Source: Planctomycetota bacterium
Lineage (GTDB): Bacteria > Planctomycetota > UBA1135 > GCA-002686595
Direction of reading: 5' to 3'
Assembly: GCA_020638875.1 (NCBI GenBank)
Contig: JACKHS010000001.1
Span: forward strand, 124,001-188,000
Length of the DNA: 64,000 bases
Shown: in pieces, positions 40,087-48,843 of the stretch
Position numbering within the stretch: position 1 is the stretch's first letter
How the letters are laid out: every line of letters begins with the position of its first letter
The notes under the pieces: model-generated
Databases searched by the model: none
Told to the model about the DNA's origin: nothing
The model's input: the letters and a program-made list of their open reading frames with translations, nothing else
Position numbers and translations under genes: made by a program

Positions 40087-40809
40087 TCAGCGCCCGCGCG
40101 GCTCGCCGAGCACGACCTCGAGGCCCCAGTCGCCCCGCTGCGCCGCGAGATCGATCGAGCAGCCCGTGAGCTGCGCGCCGTCGGTGACCTTCGTGGGCGT
40201 CCAGCGGTCGGCGGTCGAGCGCTCGCTCTGCAGGCCCTTCGCGAGCGCCTGCTCGAACAGCCGCTCGCAGATCTCGCTGGGCTCCGCGTCGGGCTTCACG
40301 TCGAGCGCGAGGTCGACGCGCGCGGAGGTGCGCGTGTGCGTGAGGAACGTCGAGATGCCGATCGCCAGCCGCAGGTCGCCCTGCTCCGCCTGCGGCGGCA
40401 ACACGCGCAGCGACTGCGGCACGCCCTCGCAGACCGTCACGCTGCTCCACAGGCCGTAGCCCAGGCGCAGGCTGACGCGCGTCGCGCCGTGCACGAACAG
40501 GTTGGCGAGCAGCGGCTCGGCCACGCCGCCCTCGGCCGGGTCCTCGAGCTCGGCGCCGGCGCGGCGCAGGCGGCCGGCGAGCAGCCGCCCGACGTCACTC
40601 GCGCTCGTGCCGTTGGCGACGTGCAGTCGCAGGCTGGTGGACTTCGTCTGGGTGCCGTCCCAGAAGTCGACGTTGACCTCGACCGGCGCGCCGCCCTCGA
40701 CCATCACGCGCCCGCGCAGCGTGAGCTGGACGAGCGCCTCGGCGCGCGCGGCGCCGGCGAGGACGAGGGGCAGGAGGGCGAGGGCGAGGAAGCGGGCAGC
40801 ACGGACCAT
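40087..40809 (-). CDS. Exported protein of unknown function
   Basis: A 240-residue protein. It has a clear signal peptide (MVRAARFLALALLPLVLAGA, cleavage after ARA). The mature part is beta-rich, with TLRGRVMVEGGAPVEVNVDF, VSLRLGYGLWSSVTVCEGVP and RVDLALDVKPDAEPSEICE; two cysteines could pair. No family recognised. It converges on the sulfatase-fold gene, from which it is separated by the hairpin at 40033-40059. TAGGCT at 40864-40869 (minus) is a candidate -10. Confidence 0.65.
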   Translation of the reverse strand: MVRAARFLALALLPLVLAGAARAEALVQLTLRGRVMVEGGAPVEVNVDFWDGTQTKSTSLRLHVANGTSASDVGRLLAGRLRRAGAELEDPAEGGVAEPLLANLFVHGATRVSLRLGYGLWSSVTVCEGVPQSLRVLPPQAEQGDLRLAIGISTFLTHTRTSARVDLALDVKPDAEPSEICERLFEQALAKGLQSERSTADRWTPTKVTDGAQLTGCSIDLAAQRGDWGLEVVLGEPRGR

Positions 40810-41016
40810 GGGAGGCTCCTTTCGGGTCGCGAAGGCGCGGACGGGGCACGCCTCGACGACCGGAGCCTAGCAGGCTTCCCGCCGATCCCCGAGCGCGGGG
40901 CGCGCCGCCCGGGCCGGAGGGGCCGCGCGGCGAAGGGTCCCCGGAGGCCCGCGAGCGCCTGCGGGGGCGGTCGGCGCGGGGCGCGCGCGAGGGCTCGCGG
41001 CGCGCGGGGAGGAGGG

Positions 41017-41091
41017 TGGTTACCCCACCAGGACTCGAACCTGGAATGTCTGGACCAAAACCAGATGTGTTGCCAATTACACCATGGGGTA
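41017..41091 (-). tRNA. tRNA-Gln (anticodon TTG), CCA encoded
   Basis: On the minus strand the acceptor stem TACCCCA (from 41091) pairs with TGGGGTA, followed by discriminator A and an encoded CCA (41019-41017). The anticodon arm is TCTGG-TTTTGGT-CCAGA, giving anticodon TTG for CAA glutamine codons. The T arm is CCAGG-TTCGAGT-CCTGG. The D arm GGTGTAATTGGCAACAC is normal. Total 75 bases. Confidence 0.97.
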
Positions 41092-41191
41092 ACGGGGGCG
41101 CAGAGGATACCAACGCCGCGCCTCTTGTCGAGCGGACGGCGCGGAATCCTGAGCCCTCCGGCGGCCTTCCTGAGCGCGCTCGGACGGCCGC

Positions 41192-42448
41192 CTACTCGAG
41201 CAGGGCGCGGCGCGCCAGCTCGCAGGCGGCGTTGGCGGCCCAGCGGCGCACGAACTCGCGCCCGCGGTCGGGGAAGCGGCGCGTCGTCGCGTGGACCTGG
41301 CCGTCGAGGGCCACGCCGAACGCGACCGTGCCGACGGGCTTCTCGGCGCTGCCGCCGCCGGGGCCCGCGATGCCGGTGATGCCCACGGCCAGGCGCGCGC
41401 CGGCCATCGCGGCCGCGCCGCGCGCCATCGCCGCGGCGACCTCCTCGGAGACGGCGCCGTGCGCCTCGATCAGCGCGGCGGGCAGGCCCAGGCGCGCGAC
41501 CTTCGCCTCGTTCGAGTAGGTCACGAAGCCCTCGCGGAAGACCGCGCTGATGCCGGCCACGCCGGTCAGCTCGGCGGCGACGAGGCCGCCCGTGCACGAC
41601 TCGGCGCAGGCGAAGGTCACGCCGCGCGCGAGCAGCAGGCGGCCCAGCGCCGCGGCCGGCGAGGGATCCTCCTCCGAGAAGGTCCAGCGCGCGAAGCGCT
41701 CGCGGAAGGCCGCCGCGCGCTCGACGAGCGCGAGCTCGGCGGCCTCGGGCGACGCGCCGCGCGCCTCGAGCTTCACCTTCAGCACGCCGCCGCTCGCGCG
41801 CACGCCGATGCGCGGGTTCGCGTCGCGCTCCATCCACGCGCCGACCTCGCCGGCGAAGTCCGACTCGGGCAGGCCGATCAGGAAGAAGCGCGCCACGCGC
41901 ACGACCTCGCCGCCGGCGGCGAGCCCCGCGAGCCACGGGCGTACGCCGCTCTCGAAGATCGCGTGCAGCTCGCGCGGCGGGCCGGGCAGCACGACGAGCG
42001 CGCTGCCGTCGAGCTCCATGCGGAAGCCGGGCGCCGTGCCGGCCGGGTTCTCGATCACCGTCGCGCCCGCGGGGAACAGCGCCTGCCGGTCGTTGGTCGG
42101 CGACGGCACGCGGCCGGCGGCGCGGAACCAGGCGCGGATGCGCTCGGCGGCGGCCTCGTCGTGCACGAGCTCGACGCCGGCCGCGTCGGCGGCGGCGTGG
42201 CGCGTCACGTCGTCGAGCGTCGGTCCGAGCCCGCCGGTCGTCACGATCAGGCCGGCGCGAGCGGCGAGCTCGCGCAGCAGCGCGGCGAGCGCGGCCTGGT
42301 CGTCGCCGACGAGCACCGCGCGCTCCACGCGCCAGCCCAGCTCGCCCAGCCGCTCGGCCAGCCACGAGGTGTTGAGGTCGACCTGCTCGCCGCTGGTGAG
42401 CTCGTCCCCCACCGCCACGAGGGCGGCCACGCCGGCGCGCGCGCTCAT
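41192..42448 (-). CDS. cinA: CinA-family protein (nicotinamide-nucleotide amidase / competence-damage inducible)
   Basis: A 418-residue full-length two-domain CinA. The N-terminal MoCF-like (COG1058) domain holds AVGDELTSGEQVDLNTSWLA, TTGGLGPTLDDVTR and FPAGATVIENPAGTAPGF. The C-terminal amidase domain (about 255-418) has TFACAESCTGGLVAAELTGV, SNEAKVARLGL and GITGIAGPGGGSAEKPVGTV. CinA recycles pyridine nucleotides by deamidating NMN and cleaving ADP-ribose. Its ATG overlaps the tatC stop (ATGA at 42445-42448), so it is translationally coupled to tatC. Confidence 0.93.
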   Translation of the reverse strand: MSARAGVAALVAVGDELTSGEQVDLNTSWLAERLGELGWRVERAVLVGDDQAALAALLRELAARAGLIVTTGGLGPTLDDVTRHAAADAAGVELVHDEAAAERIRAWFRAAGRVPSPTNDRQALFPAGATVIENPAGTAPGFRMELDGSALVVLPGPPRELHAIFESGVRPWLAGLAAGGEVVRVARFFLIGLPESDFAGEVGAWMERDANPRIGVRASGGVLKVKLEARGASPEAAELALVERAAAFRERFARWTFSEEDPSPAAALGRLLLARGVTFACAESCTGGLVAAELTGVAGISAVFREGFVTYSNEAKVARLGLPAALIEAHGAVSEEVAAAMARGAAAMAGARLAVGITGIAGPGGGSAEKPVGTVAFGVALDGQVHATTRRFPDRGREFVRRWAANAACELARRALLE

Positions 42449-43437
42449 GCCGCGGCCTTCTTGTGCGCGAGGCGCGCGAGCCAGATGCCGACCTCGAACA
42501 GCACGATCAGCGGCACGCCCATCATGAGCTGCGTGTACGGATCCGGCGGCGTCAGGATCGCGGCGACGATCAGCGCGCCGACGATGAAGTGCGGGCGGTA
42601 CTTCGAGTACAGCGACGGCTCGACGAGCCCCGTGCGCGTCAACACGATCATCAGGATCGGGAGCTGGAACACGACGCCCAGGCCCAGGCTGAGCTTGGTG
42701 AAGAACTCGAGGTAGAGCTCCAGGCGCAGGTCGTACTGGAACTCCTCGATGCCCATCTCCGCCAGGAAGTACAGCGCGTAGGGCACCATGTAGAAGTACC
42801 CGAACACGACGCCGGCGAGGAACAGCAGCATGCTGAACGGCGCGTACAGGTACACGACGCGGCGCTCGTGCTTGTAGAGGCCCGCGGCGACGAAGGCCCA
42901 GAGCTGCCAGAGCACGTAGGGCCCGCCCACGAAGAGCGCGAAGTAGACGCAGACCTTCAGGTAGAACATGAAGCCCGCGCTGGCCGCGTCGGAGCGCAAC
43001 TGCGAGGGCACGTGCCCCACGACCGCGCGCACGCCCTCGCGCTCGTCGCCGAGCAGCGCCTGGAAGGCCGCCTTGCGCTGCTCGTCGTCGAGCTTCGCGC
43101 CGGAGAGCAGCGGCGTGGTCTGCAACCGCTGCTGGAAGCCCGTGCGGTAGGCGCCCTCGTCGAAGACCGCCTTGACGGCCTCGGGCTTGGGCGCGCCGCC
43201 GGCGAGGAGGCCCTCGACCTTGCGCTCGAGCAGGGCCTCGTTCAGCCAGGGGATGGCCTTCTCCTGGCCCGGCGCGAGCACGACGTCGGCGAGCTGGTCG
43301 TGGTAGATCCAGCCCGCCGTGACGAGGATCGTGAGCGCGATCGCGCTGCGGATGAGCCGCACGCGCAGCTCGTCCAGGTGCTCGCCGAGCGTCATGCGCG
43401 ACGCTTCGACCGGGTCGTCCTCGGGCTCGTCGACCAT
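42445..43437 (-). CDS. tatC: Sec-independent protein translocase subunit TatC with a long periplasmic insert
   Basis: 330 residues from ATG 43437; GTG 43449 is an in-frame alternative, and neither has a clear ribosome binding site. MTLGEHLDELRVRLIRSAIA is the conserved TatC N-terminus that binds twin-arginine signals. Helix 1 is followed by an unusually long soluble insert of roughly 100 residues (IPWLNEALLERK to LRSDAASAG) before helix 2 (FYLKVCVYFALFVGGPYVLW). Helices 3-6 are present, with FGYFYMVPYALYF, KLSLGLGVVFQLPILMIVL and ILTPPDPYTQLMMGVPLIVL. Typical TatC is about 250 residues; the excess is this insert. Tat exports folded, often cofactor-bearing proteins. Confidence 0.93.
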   Translation of the reverse strand: MVDEPEDDPVEASRMTLGEHLDELRVRLIRSAIALTILVTAGWIYHDQLADVVLAPGQEKAIPWLNEALLERKVEGLLAGGAPKPEAVKAVFDEGAYRTGFQQRLQTTPLLSGAKLDDEQRKAAFQALLGDEREGVRAVVGHVPSQLRSDAASAGFMFYLKVCVYFALFVGGPYVLWQLWAFVAAGLYKHERRVVYLYAPFSMLLFLAGVVFGYFYMVPYALYFLAEMGIEEFQYDLRLELYLEFFTKLSLGLGVVFQLPILMIVLTRTGLVEPSLYSKYRPHFIVGALIVAAILTPPDPYTQLMMGVPLIVLFEVGIWLARLAHKKAAA

Positions 43438-43511
43438 ACGGCGCGACACGATACCGAACCCTCGGCGCCGGCGCCCGCGCGCCGCGCGATCCTCGCCGCG
43501 CGCCGGAACGA

Positions 43512-43550
43512 CCGCGGGCCGCCCCTCCGCTTCGGAGGGACGGCCCGCGG
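43512..43550 (-). terminator. Hairpin between the coiled-coil gene and tatC
   Basis: CCGCGGGCCG (43512-43521) pairs with CGGCCCGCGG (43541-43550). After one mismatch, CCCTCC pairs with GGAGGG around the loop GCTTC. It lies 20 bases past the stop of the gene at 43571 (minus strand). The T-run is weak; it could attenuate rather than stop transcription into tatC. Confidence 0.55.
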
Positions 43551-43570
43551 CGGCCGCGAGGGCGAGCGGA

Positions 43571-44830
43571 CTAGTTCTGCGTCTTGCGGAAGTAGTCGGT
43601 GATGAGCTTGATCGGGACGATGCGCACGCCCTTCGCCTCGGCCTCCTTGTAGACCGGGAGCTCGGAGGGCTGCAGCGGCTCCTCGAGCGGCTCGCCTTCC
43701 TCGTCGACGTACAGCTCGGCGCCGACCACCAGGTAGTCGGTGGTCTGGTCGAGCGTGTCCTGCACGTTGATGCGGATGCCGCCCAGCAGGGCGCGCAGCT
43801 CGGCCTCGTTGTACGTGCCGGTGAAGCGGCCGACGAGGACGGCGTTGCGCACGCCGATCGGGTCGTAGATCGGGTTGTAGACGATGTCCCCGGCGGTCGG
43901 CGGGTCGAACTTGTCGGCCACGTCGGTCACGACCACCTCGGCCATGTCGTCCTTCACCGTGCTGACCTCGCAGTAGCCCTTGATGCGGTCGACGCCGGGC
44001 GTGGCGTCCTTGATCGCGAAGCGCATGCCCGAGTACAGGCGGTTGTTCTTGCCGATGTCGATCCAGGCGAGGCCCAGCTTCTCGGAGGTCTCGAGGATGT
44101 GGCCGTCGGGGCGCTCCGGCTCCTTCTGCCACTCGAGGGCCTTCGTGACGTTGTTGAGGCGCGTGGTCATCTCGGCCTCGCGGTCGCGCTTGGCGCGCAG
44201 GGCGTCGTCGGTGGCGCCGCGCTGGTCCTTCAGCACGCCCTCGGTGTCCGCGAGCGCGGAGCGCACCTGGGCCACCTCGCTCTCCAGGTCGTTCTGGCGC
44301 GAGCTGGCGGCCTGCTCGGCGTCGTTGATCTGCTGCTGCAGCGTCTGGATGCGCTGGTCCTTCTCCGCGGCGAGGCTGGTGGCCGCCTGGCGGTTCACCG
44401 CGATCTCGCTCTGCAGGTCGGCGACCTGCTTGCGGAGGTCGGCGATCTCACGGACCTTCGACTTGTAGTTGTCCGCGGCGCGCGGGGCGACGGTCTCCCA
44501 GTCCTGGACGCTCGGCTCGCTGATGCCCAGGGCGTCCTTGAAGTTGTCGAGGCCGATCTTGGCGTTCTCGACGTTCGCGGCGACGTCCGCGGACTCGCGA
44601 TCGTAGAAGCCCAGCGCGCGCGAGGCCTCCTTGAACTTCTTGTTCTCCTCGGACCACTTCGCGTCGGCGGCGTCGGCCTTCGCGACGGCCTCCACGCGGG
44701 CGTTCTCGGCCTTCGTCAGCTCGCCGTCGTAGACGAACACCATCGAGAGGGCGGCGAAGAAGGCGATCACCACGACGATCATCCAGGTGATGCTGACGCG
44801 GGCGGCGCCACGGCGGGAGCGGTTCATCAT
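43571..44830 (-). CDS. Membrane-anchored coiled-coil protein with a C-terminal BRCT-like domain
   Basis: A 419-residue protein. ATG 44830 has AAAGGA about 9 bases upstream. One membrane helix (ITWMIVVVIAFFAALSMVF, about 14-32) is followed by a long charged helical region to about residue 230, with clear heptad character (SKVREIADLRKQVADLQSEI and QRIQTLQQQINDAEQAASSR), i.e. a coiled coil. A beta-rich part follows (LGLAWIDIGKNNRLYSGMRF). The last 90 residues resemble a BRCT fold: NAVLVGRFTGTYN, LRALLGGIRIN, TTDYLVVGAEL, KEAEAKGVRIVPIKLITDYF. BRCT domains usually bind phosphopeptides or DNA ends in the cytoplasm, so this would be unusual in an anchored protein. Function unknown. Confidence 0.7.
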   Translation of the reverse strand: MMNRSRRGAARVSITWMIVVVIAFFAALSMVFVYDGELTKAENARVEAVAKADAADAKWSEENKKFKEASRALGFYDRESADVAANVENAKIGLDNFKDALGISEPSVQDWETVAPRAADNYKSKVREIADLRKQVADLQSEIAVNRQAATSLAAEKDQRIQTLQQQINDAEQAASSRQNDLESEVAQVRSALADTEGVLKDQRGATDDALRAKRDREAEMTTRLNNVTKALEWQKEPERPDGHILETSEKLGLAWIDIGKNNRLYSGMRFAIKDATPGVDRIKGYCEVSTVKDDMAEVVVTDVADKFDPPTAGDIVYNPIYDPIGVRNAVLVGRFTGTYNEAELRALLGGIRINVQDTLDQTTDYLVVGAELYVDEEGEPLEEPLQPSELPVYKEAEAKGVRIVPIKLITDYFRKTQN

Positions 44831-45160
44831 TCGCGTGTGTCCTTTGGCCCGCCGAGGGGACGGACCTGGGGAACGAGGGGGGCGGAGGGAACTTGTGGGG
44901 AGGCGTCGGGCGCGGCCTCGGACGCCGAGAGGCCCTTGGGGGCCTCTGGGAAGCCGCAGGTGATACCCGAACGCGGAGGGCCGCGGCAAGGGAATTCACC
45001 CCGGGCGGCTCCCGTGACGGGGCCCGCGCGACGGGGGTGCCGAGAGGCCGCGGCGGGCCTCGCGGACCCGCGCGACGCAGGTCGCGAGGGCTACCCGCGC
45101 GCGTCGCGCCGGTTTCCCTCGCGGCGCGCGAACTCGGGGCGCGCGCGGCGCGCGCGGCGG

Positions 45161-45188
45161 TTGCACGGGACACCGTTCGGGCTAGTCT
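45161..45188 (+). promoter_or_regulatory. Putative sigma-70-type promoter of coaE-rho
   Basis: TTGCAC (45161-45166) and TAGTCT (45183-45188) are 16 bases apart. The predicted transcription start falls within a few bases of the coaE ATG at 45198, implying a very short or absent leader. The rest of the 367-base gap 44831-45197 shows nothing else that I can support. Confidence 0.45.
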
Positions 45189-45197
45189 GCCTCCCCC

Positions 45198-45839
45198 ATG
45201 TCGCCTCCCCCGCCCGCCCCCGCCCCCGGGCGCCGCCCCGCCGTGGTCGGGGTCCTGGGCGGCATCGCCTCCGGCAAGTCCGAGGTCGCGCGCCAGCTCG
45301 CCGGCGAGGCCGGCGTGGTGATCGACGCGGACCGCCTGGCGCGCGAGGCGCTGGAGTCGCCCGAGGTCGTCGCGCGCCTGCGCGAGCGCTTCGGCCCGGA
45401 GGTGCTGGACGCGCAGGGCCGGCCCGACCGCGCCGCGATCGGCGCGCGCGTCTTCGCCGACCCCGAGGCGCGCCGCGCGCTCGAGGGCTGGATCCACCCG
45501 GCCGTTCGTGCGAGGATCTCCCGCGAGCTCACCGAGGCGCGCGCGGACGCGCGCCACCCCATCGTCCTCGACGTGCCGCTGCTCCTCGAGAACGATGCCC
45601 AGCACCGGCTGGTCGGTGAGTGCGACCTGCTCGTCTTCGTCGACGCCGACGCCGAGGCCCGCGACCGCCGCGCTCAGGAGCGCCGCGGTTGGCCCCCCGG
45701 TGAAGTGGCGCGGCGCGAGCGCGCCCAACTCCCGCTGGCGGAGAAACGCGCCAAGGCGGACTACGTCCTCGAGAACGACTCCGGGCTGGACGAGCTCCTG
45801 GCCCGCGTCCGAGCCCTGCGCGAGCGCGCGGGCCTGTGA
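45198..45839 (+). CDS. coaE: Dephospho-CoA kinase
   Basis: A 213-residue P-loop kinase catalysing the last step of coenzyme A synthesis (ATP-dependent 3'-phosphorylation of dephospho-CoA). The Walker A motif GGIASGKS is at 21-28, then VVIDADRLAREAL and IVLDVPLLLEN (the family's DxPLLxE block), and a C-terminal ADYVLENDSGLDEL. Length is standard. The N-terminal 14 residues are Pro-rich. It is first of an operon with rho 25 bases downstream. Confidence 0.92.
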   Translation: MSPPPPAPAPGRRPAVVGVLGGIASGKSEVARQLAGEAGVVIDADRLAREALESPEVVARLRERFGPEVLDAQGRPDRAAIGARVFADPEARRALEGWIHPAVRARISRELTEARADARHPIVLDVPLLLENDAQHRLVGECDLLVFVDADAEARDRRAQERRGWPPGEVARRERAQLPLAEKRAKADYVLENDSGLDELLARVRALRERAGL

Positions 45840-45864
45840 CCCCTCCCCCCACGAGACAGCCTCC

Positions 45865-47325
45865 ATGACTTCGGCGCAGAAGAAGCGGCCCTTCCAGAAG
45901 CGACAGTTCCAGAAGCAGAAGCACCGGCCCAAGTCGGGCCCGGGCACGCACGAGGACGGCATCGTGCGGCTGGACTACTCGGCGCTGCCGGCGGACCTCG
46001 ACGAGGCCGGGCTCGAGGAGCTCGTCGCGTCGCTGCCGAAGAACACGCGCAAGACCAAGGCGAAGGCCACCGAGCTCAAGGAGCTGCAGGCGCTCGAGGT
46101 CGAGGACCTCGTCGACCTCGCCGAGAAGGAGAAGGTCGAGCGCCCCGGCCGCCTGCGGCGCGACCTGTTGTGGGGCATCGTGCAGGGGCGCTTCCACAAG
46201 CACGTGCCGGTCGTCGCCGAGGGCACGCTGCGCGTCGTGCCGGAGGGCCACGCCTTCCTGCGCTTCTGCCGCAACGACTACATGCCGAGCCACGAGGACG
46301 TCTACGTGCCGCCCTCGGTGATCGAGGAGTACGGCCTGGCCGAAGGCATGACGGTGCGCGGTCACCTGCGCCCGAACAAGGAGGACGAGAAGCTCTTCGT
46401 GCTCGGCGACGTGCAGACGATCGACGAGGACGAGCCCGATGCGGCGCGCACGCGCACGCCGTTCAAGGAGCTGACGCCGATCTACCCCGACGAGCGCATC
46501 CTGCTCGAGGGCGGGCCGGACAACCCGCTCGAGATGCGCATCGTCGACCTCGTCACGCCGGTCGGCCTGGGCCAGCGCGGCCTGATCGTCGCGCCGCCGC
46601 GCACCGGCAAGACGGTGCTGCTGCACATGCTCGCGAAGGCGATCGTGACGAACATGCCGAAGGCGCACCTGATGGTGCTCCTGATCGACGAGCGTCCCGA
46701 GGAGGTCACCGACTTCGAGCGCACCGTGCCGGGTGACATGCACGAGGTCATCAGCTCGACCTTCGACGAGCCCGCCGCGCGCCACATCCAGGTGGCCGAG
46801 ATGTGCATCGCCAAGGCCAAGTCGATGGTCGAGGCCGGGCGCGACGTCGTCATCCTGCTCGACTCGATCACGCGTCTCGCGCGCGCGTGCAACGTCGAGG
46901 CGCCCTCGAACGGCAAGCTGCTCTCCGGCGGCCTCGAGGCCACCGCGCTGCAGTTCCCCAAGCGCTTCTTCGGCGCCGCGCGGAACATGGAGGGCGGCGG
47001 CTCGCTGACCATCCTCGGCACCGCGCTGATCGAGACCGGCTCGAAGATGGACGAGGTGATCTTCGAGGAGTTCAAGGGCACCGGCAACATGGAGATCGTG
47101 CTCGAGCGCCGCATCTCCGACCGCCGCATCTTCCCCGCCATCGACATCAACCGCTCCGGCACGCGCAAGGAGGAGCTGCTCTTCCAGCAAGAGGAGATGC
47201 GCCGCGTGTGGATGCTGCGCAAGGTGCTCAACGAGCTCGACCCGGTCGAGGCGATGGAGATGCTGATCCAGAAGATGCGCAAGACGCAGTCGAACGGCGA
47301 GTTCCTGCTGTCGATCGGCTCGTAG
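45865..47325 (+). CDS. rho: Transcription termination factor Rho
   Basis: A 486-residue hexameric RNA helicase that ends transcription. The N-terminus is a Lys/Gln-rich tail (KKRPFQKRQFQKQKHRPKSG) of about 25 residues, absent from E. coli Rho and probably RNA-binding. The Rho N-domain and cold-shock-like RNA-binding domain follow (VVPEGHAFLRF, NDYMPSHEDVYV). The ATPase core has Walker A APPRTGKT (243-250), LIDERPEEVTDFER, ILLDSITRLARA and FKGTGNMEIVLERR. ATG 45865 is the only sensible start; the open frame upstream overlaps coaE. The glycosyltransferase gene starts 5 bases after its stop codon. Confidence 0.96.
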   Translation: MTSAQKKRPFQKRQFQKQKHRPKSGPGTHEDGIVRLDYSALPADLDEAGLEELVASLPKNTRKTKAKATELKELQALEVEDLVDLAEKEKVERPGRLRRDLLWGIVQGRFHKHVPVVAEGTLRVVPEGHAFLRFCRNDYMPSHEDVYVPPSVIEEYGLAEGMTVRGHLRPNKEDEKLFVLGDVQTIDEDEPDAARTRTPFKELTPIYPDERILLEGGPDNPLEMRIVDLVTPVGLGQRGLIVAPPRTGKTVLLHMLAKAIVTNMPKAHLMVLLIDERPEEVTDFERTVPGDMHEVISSTFDEPAARHIQVAEMCIAKAKSMVEAGRDVVILLDSITRLARACNVEAPSNGKLLSGGLEATALQFPKRFFGAARNMEGGGSLTILGTALIETGSKMDEVIFEEFKGTGNMEIVLERRISDRRIFPAIDINRSGTRKEELLFQQEEMRRVWMLRKVLNELDPVEAMEMLIQKMRKTQSNGEFLLSIGS

Positions 47326-47329
47326 CGCG

Positions 47330-48595
47330 GTGACGCAGCGGACCGAGGCCCAGGCGGAGGCGTCGCGCGCGAGCGCGGCGCCTCCGCGCGCATCACGGGT
47401 GCTCGTCGTCACGACGCGCTGGGACCTCGTCGGCGGCTCGGAGCGCTACGCCGGCGACGTGGTGCGCGCGCTGCGGGAGCGTGGGGTCGAGGTGCCCGTG
47501 CTCTGCGCCGAGGGCGAGCAGGAGGGCGCGGCGCAGGTGCTGCGCTTCGAGGCGCTCGCGGCGGAGCGACTCTCGCGGGCGGAGCGCGTCGCCCTGCGTG
47601 ACCTCGTGCGCGCCGCGCGGCCGGACGTCGTCTACCTGCTCAGCCGCGCCCGCGCCGACGCGCTGCGCGTGCTGCTCGACGCGGCGCCGGTCGTGCGCTT
47701 CGTGCAGGACCACACGCTCTTCTGCCCCGGGCTCAACAAGCTGCACGAGGACGGCGCGCCGTGCGCCGCGCCGCTCGGCCTCGCGTGCCTCGAGCGCTAC
47801 TGGACGGGCGCCGGCTGCTCGGGCTTCAAGCCGACCGGTGCGCCCGCGTTGCGCTGGCCGCTGCGCACGCTCGCGGCGAACCTCGGCGAGCTGGAGCGGA
47901 CCAAGCGGTGTCGGCGCGTATTCGTCGCCTCGCACTACATGCGCGACGAGCTCGTGCGCGCCGGCCTCGCGCCGGACCTGGTGCGTGTCTTGCCCTACTT
48001 CACGAGCGCGCAGCGCCCGTCGCCGGCGCCGCTGGCCGCCGCGACGCGCGCGTTCCTCGAGCGCGACGCCCGCCCGCTGCTCCTCTGCGCCGCGCGCCTC
48101 GTGCTGCCCGACAAGGGCGTGGACTACTTGCTGACGGCGCTCGGTCACCTCGCGCAGCGTGCGAAGCTCGTCGTCGCCGGCGACGGCCCGGCGCGCGCAT
48201 GGCTCGAAGAGAAGGCCCGCGCCGAGGGCCTCGCGGACGACCTCCACGTCACCGGCTGGCTCGCGCCCTTCGAGCTCGAGGCGCTCTTCGCCGCCAGCGA
48301 CGTCGTCGTCTTCCCCTCCGTCTGGGACGAGCCCTTCGGCCTCGTCGGCCTGGAGGCGATGGCGCACGCGAAGCCGGTCGTCGCCTTCGACGTCGGCGGC
48401 GTGCGCGAGTGGTTGACCGAGGACGTCACCGGCCTCCTCGCCCCCCGCCGCGACGCGCACGCGCTGGCGCAGCGCATCGCGGGGCTCCTCGACGACCCCG
48501 TCCGCGCCGCCCGCCTCGGCGCCGCCGGTCGCGAGCGCGCAGCGCGCGACTTCACCGCCGCGCGCCACGTGGACGCACTGCTCGCCGAGCTCTGA
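47330..48595 (+). CDS. Glycosyltransferase family 4 (GT-B) protein
   Basis: A 421-residue GT-B enzyme. The N-terminal acceptor domain starts at VLVVTTRWDLVGGSERYAGD; FVQDHTLFCPGLNKL and CSGFKP give a small Cys-containing loop seen in some GT4 enzymes. The C-terminal sugar-nucleotide domain has LLLCAARLVLPDKGVDYLL, LVVAGDGPARAWLEE and FPSVWDEPFGLVGLEAMAHA, with the EX7E motif. It is cytoplasmic or peripheral at the membrane. It starts at GTG 47330 just after rho. Donor and acceptor are unknown; neighbours on the opposite strand are also glycosyltransferases. Confidence 0.88.
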   Translation: MTQRTEAQAEASRASAAPPRASRVLVVTTRWDLVGGSERYAGDVVRALRERGVEVPVLCAEGEQEGAAQVLRFEALAAERLSRAERVALRDLVRAARPDVVYLLSRARADALRVLLDAAPVVRFVQDHTLFCPGLNKLHEDGAPCAAPLGLACLERYWTGAGCSGFKPTGAPALRWPLRTLAANLGELERTKRCRRVFVASHYMRDELVRAGLAPDLVRVLPYFTSAQRPSPAPLAAATRAFLERDARPLLLCAARLVLPDKGVDYLLTALGHLAQRAKLVVAGDGPARAWLEEKARAEGLADDLHVTGWLAPFELEALFAASDVVVFPSVWDEPFGLVGLEAMAHAKPVVAFDVGGVREWLTEDVTGLLAPRRDAHALAQRIAGLLDDPVRAARLGAAGRERAARDFTAARHVDALLAEL

Positions 48596-48621
48596 GCGGC
48601 GAAGGTCGGCCCGCACCCCTC

Positions 48622-48842
48622 CATACGGAGTCGCACACCACCCATGGGGGACCCCACAGGAAGTGCCGTAGCAACTTCGGAGTGCGGCCGCCCCGAGAGC
48701 CCCACTCAGGCCTCCCCGGCCGCCTCCCCCGCACGTCTCCCTGCCGACATGCTACGGCACGACCTGGGGGGTCCCCCATGGGTGGTGTGCGACTCCGTAT
48801 TGGGGGGGTCCCCCATGGGTGGTGTGCGACTCCGTATTGGGG
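48622..48842. repeat. Long imperfect inverted repeat with an extra tandem copy, between converging glycosyltransferase operons
   Basis: Left arm 48622-48675 runs from CATACGGAGTCGCACACC through CCCATGGGGGACCCC to GTGCCGTAGC. The right arm (48751-48802, reverse complement) repeats it with few mismatches over about 52 bases, separated by about 75 bases. The right arm's outer half is duplicated directly at a 37-base step (GTCCCCCATG at 48771 and 48808). The last copy ends just before the TGA of the GT2 gene at 48844. It could act as a two-way terminator or be a dispersed genomic repeat. No coding potential. Confidence 0.85.
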
Positions 48843-48843
48843 G

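Noticed and set aside
48767..48842. Possible CRISPR array at the 37-base repeated unit
   Set aside because: Only two adjacent direct copies with no spacer, plus one inverted copy, and no cas genes.
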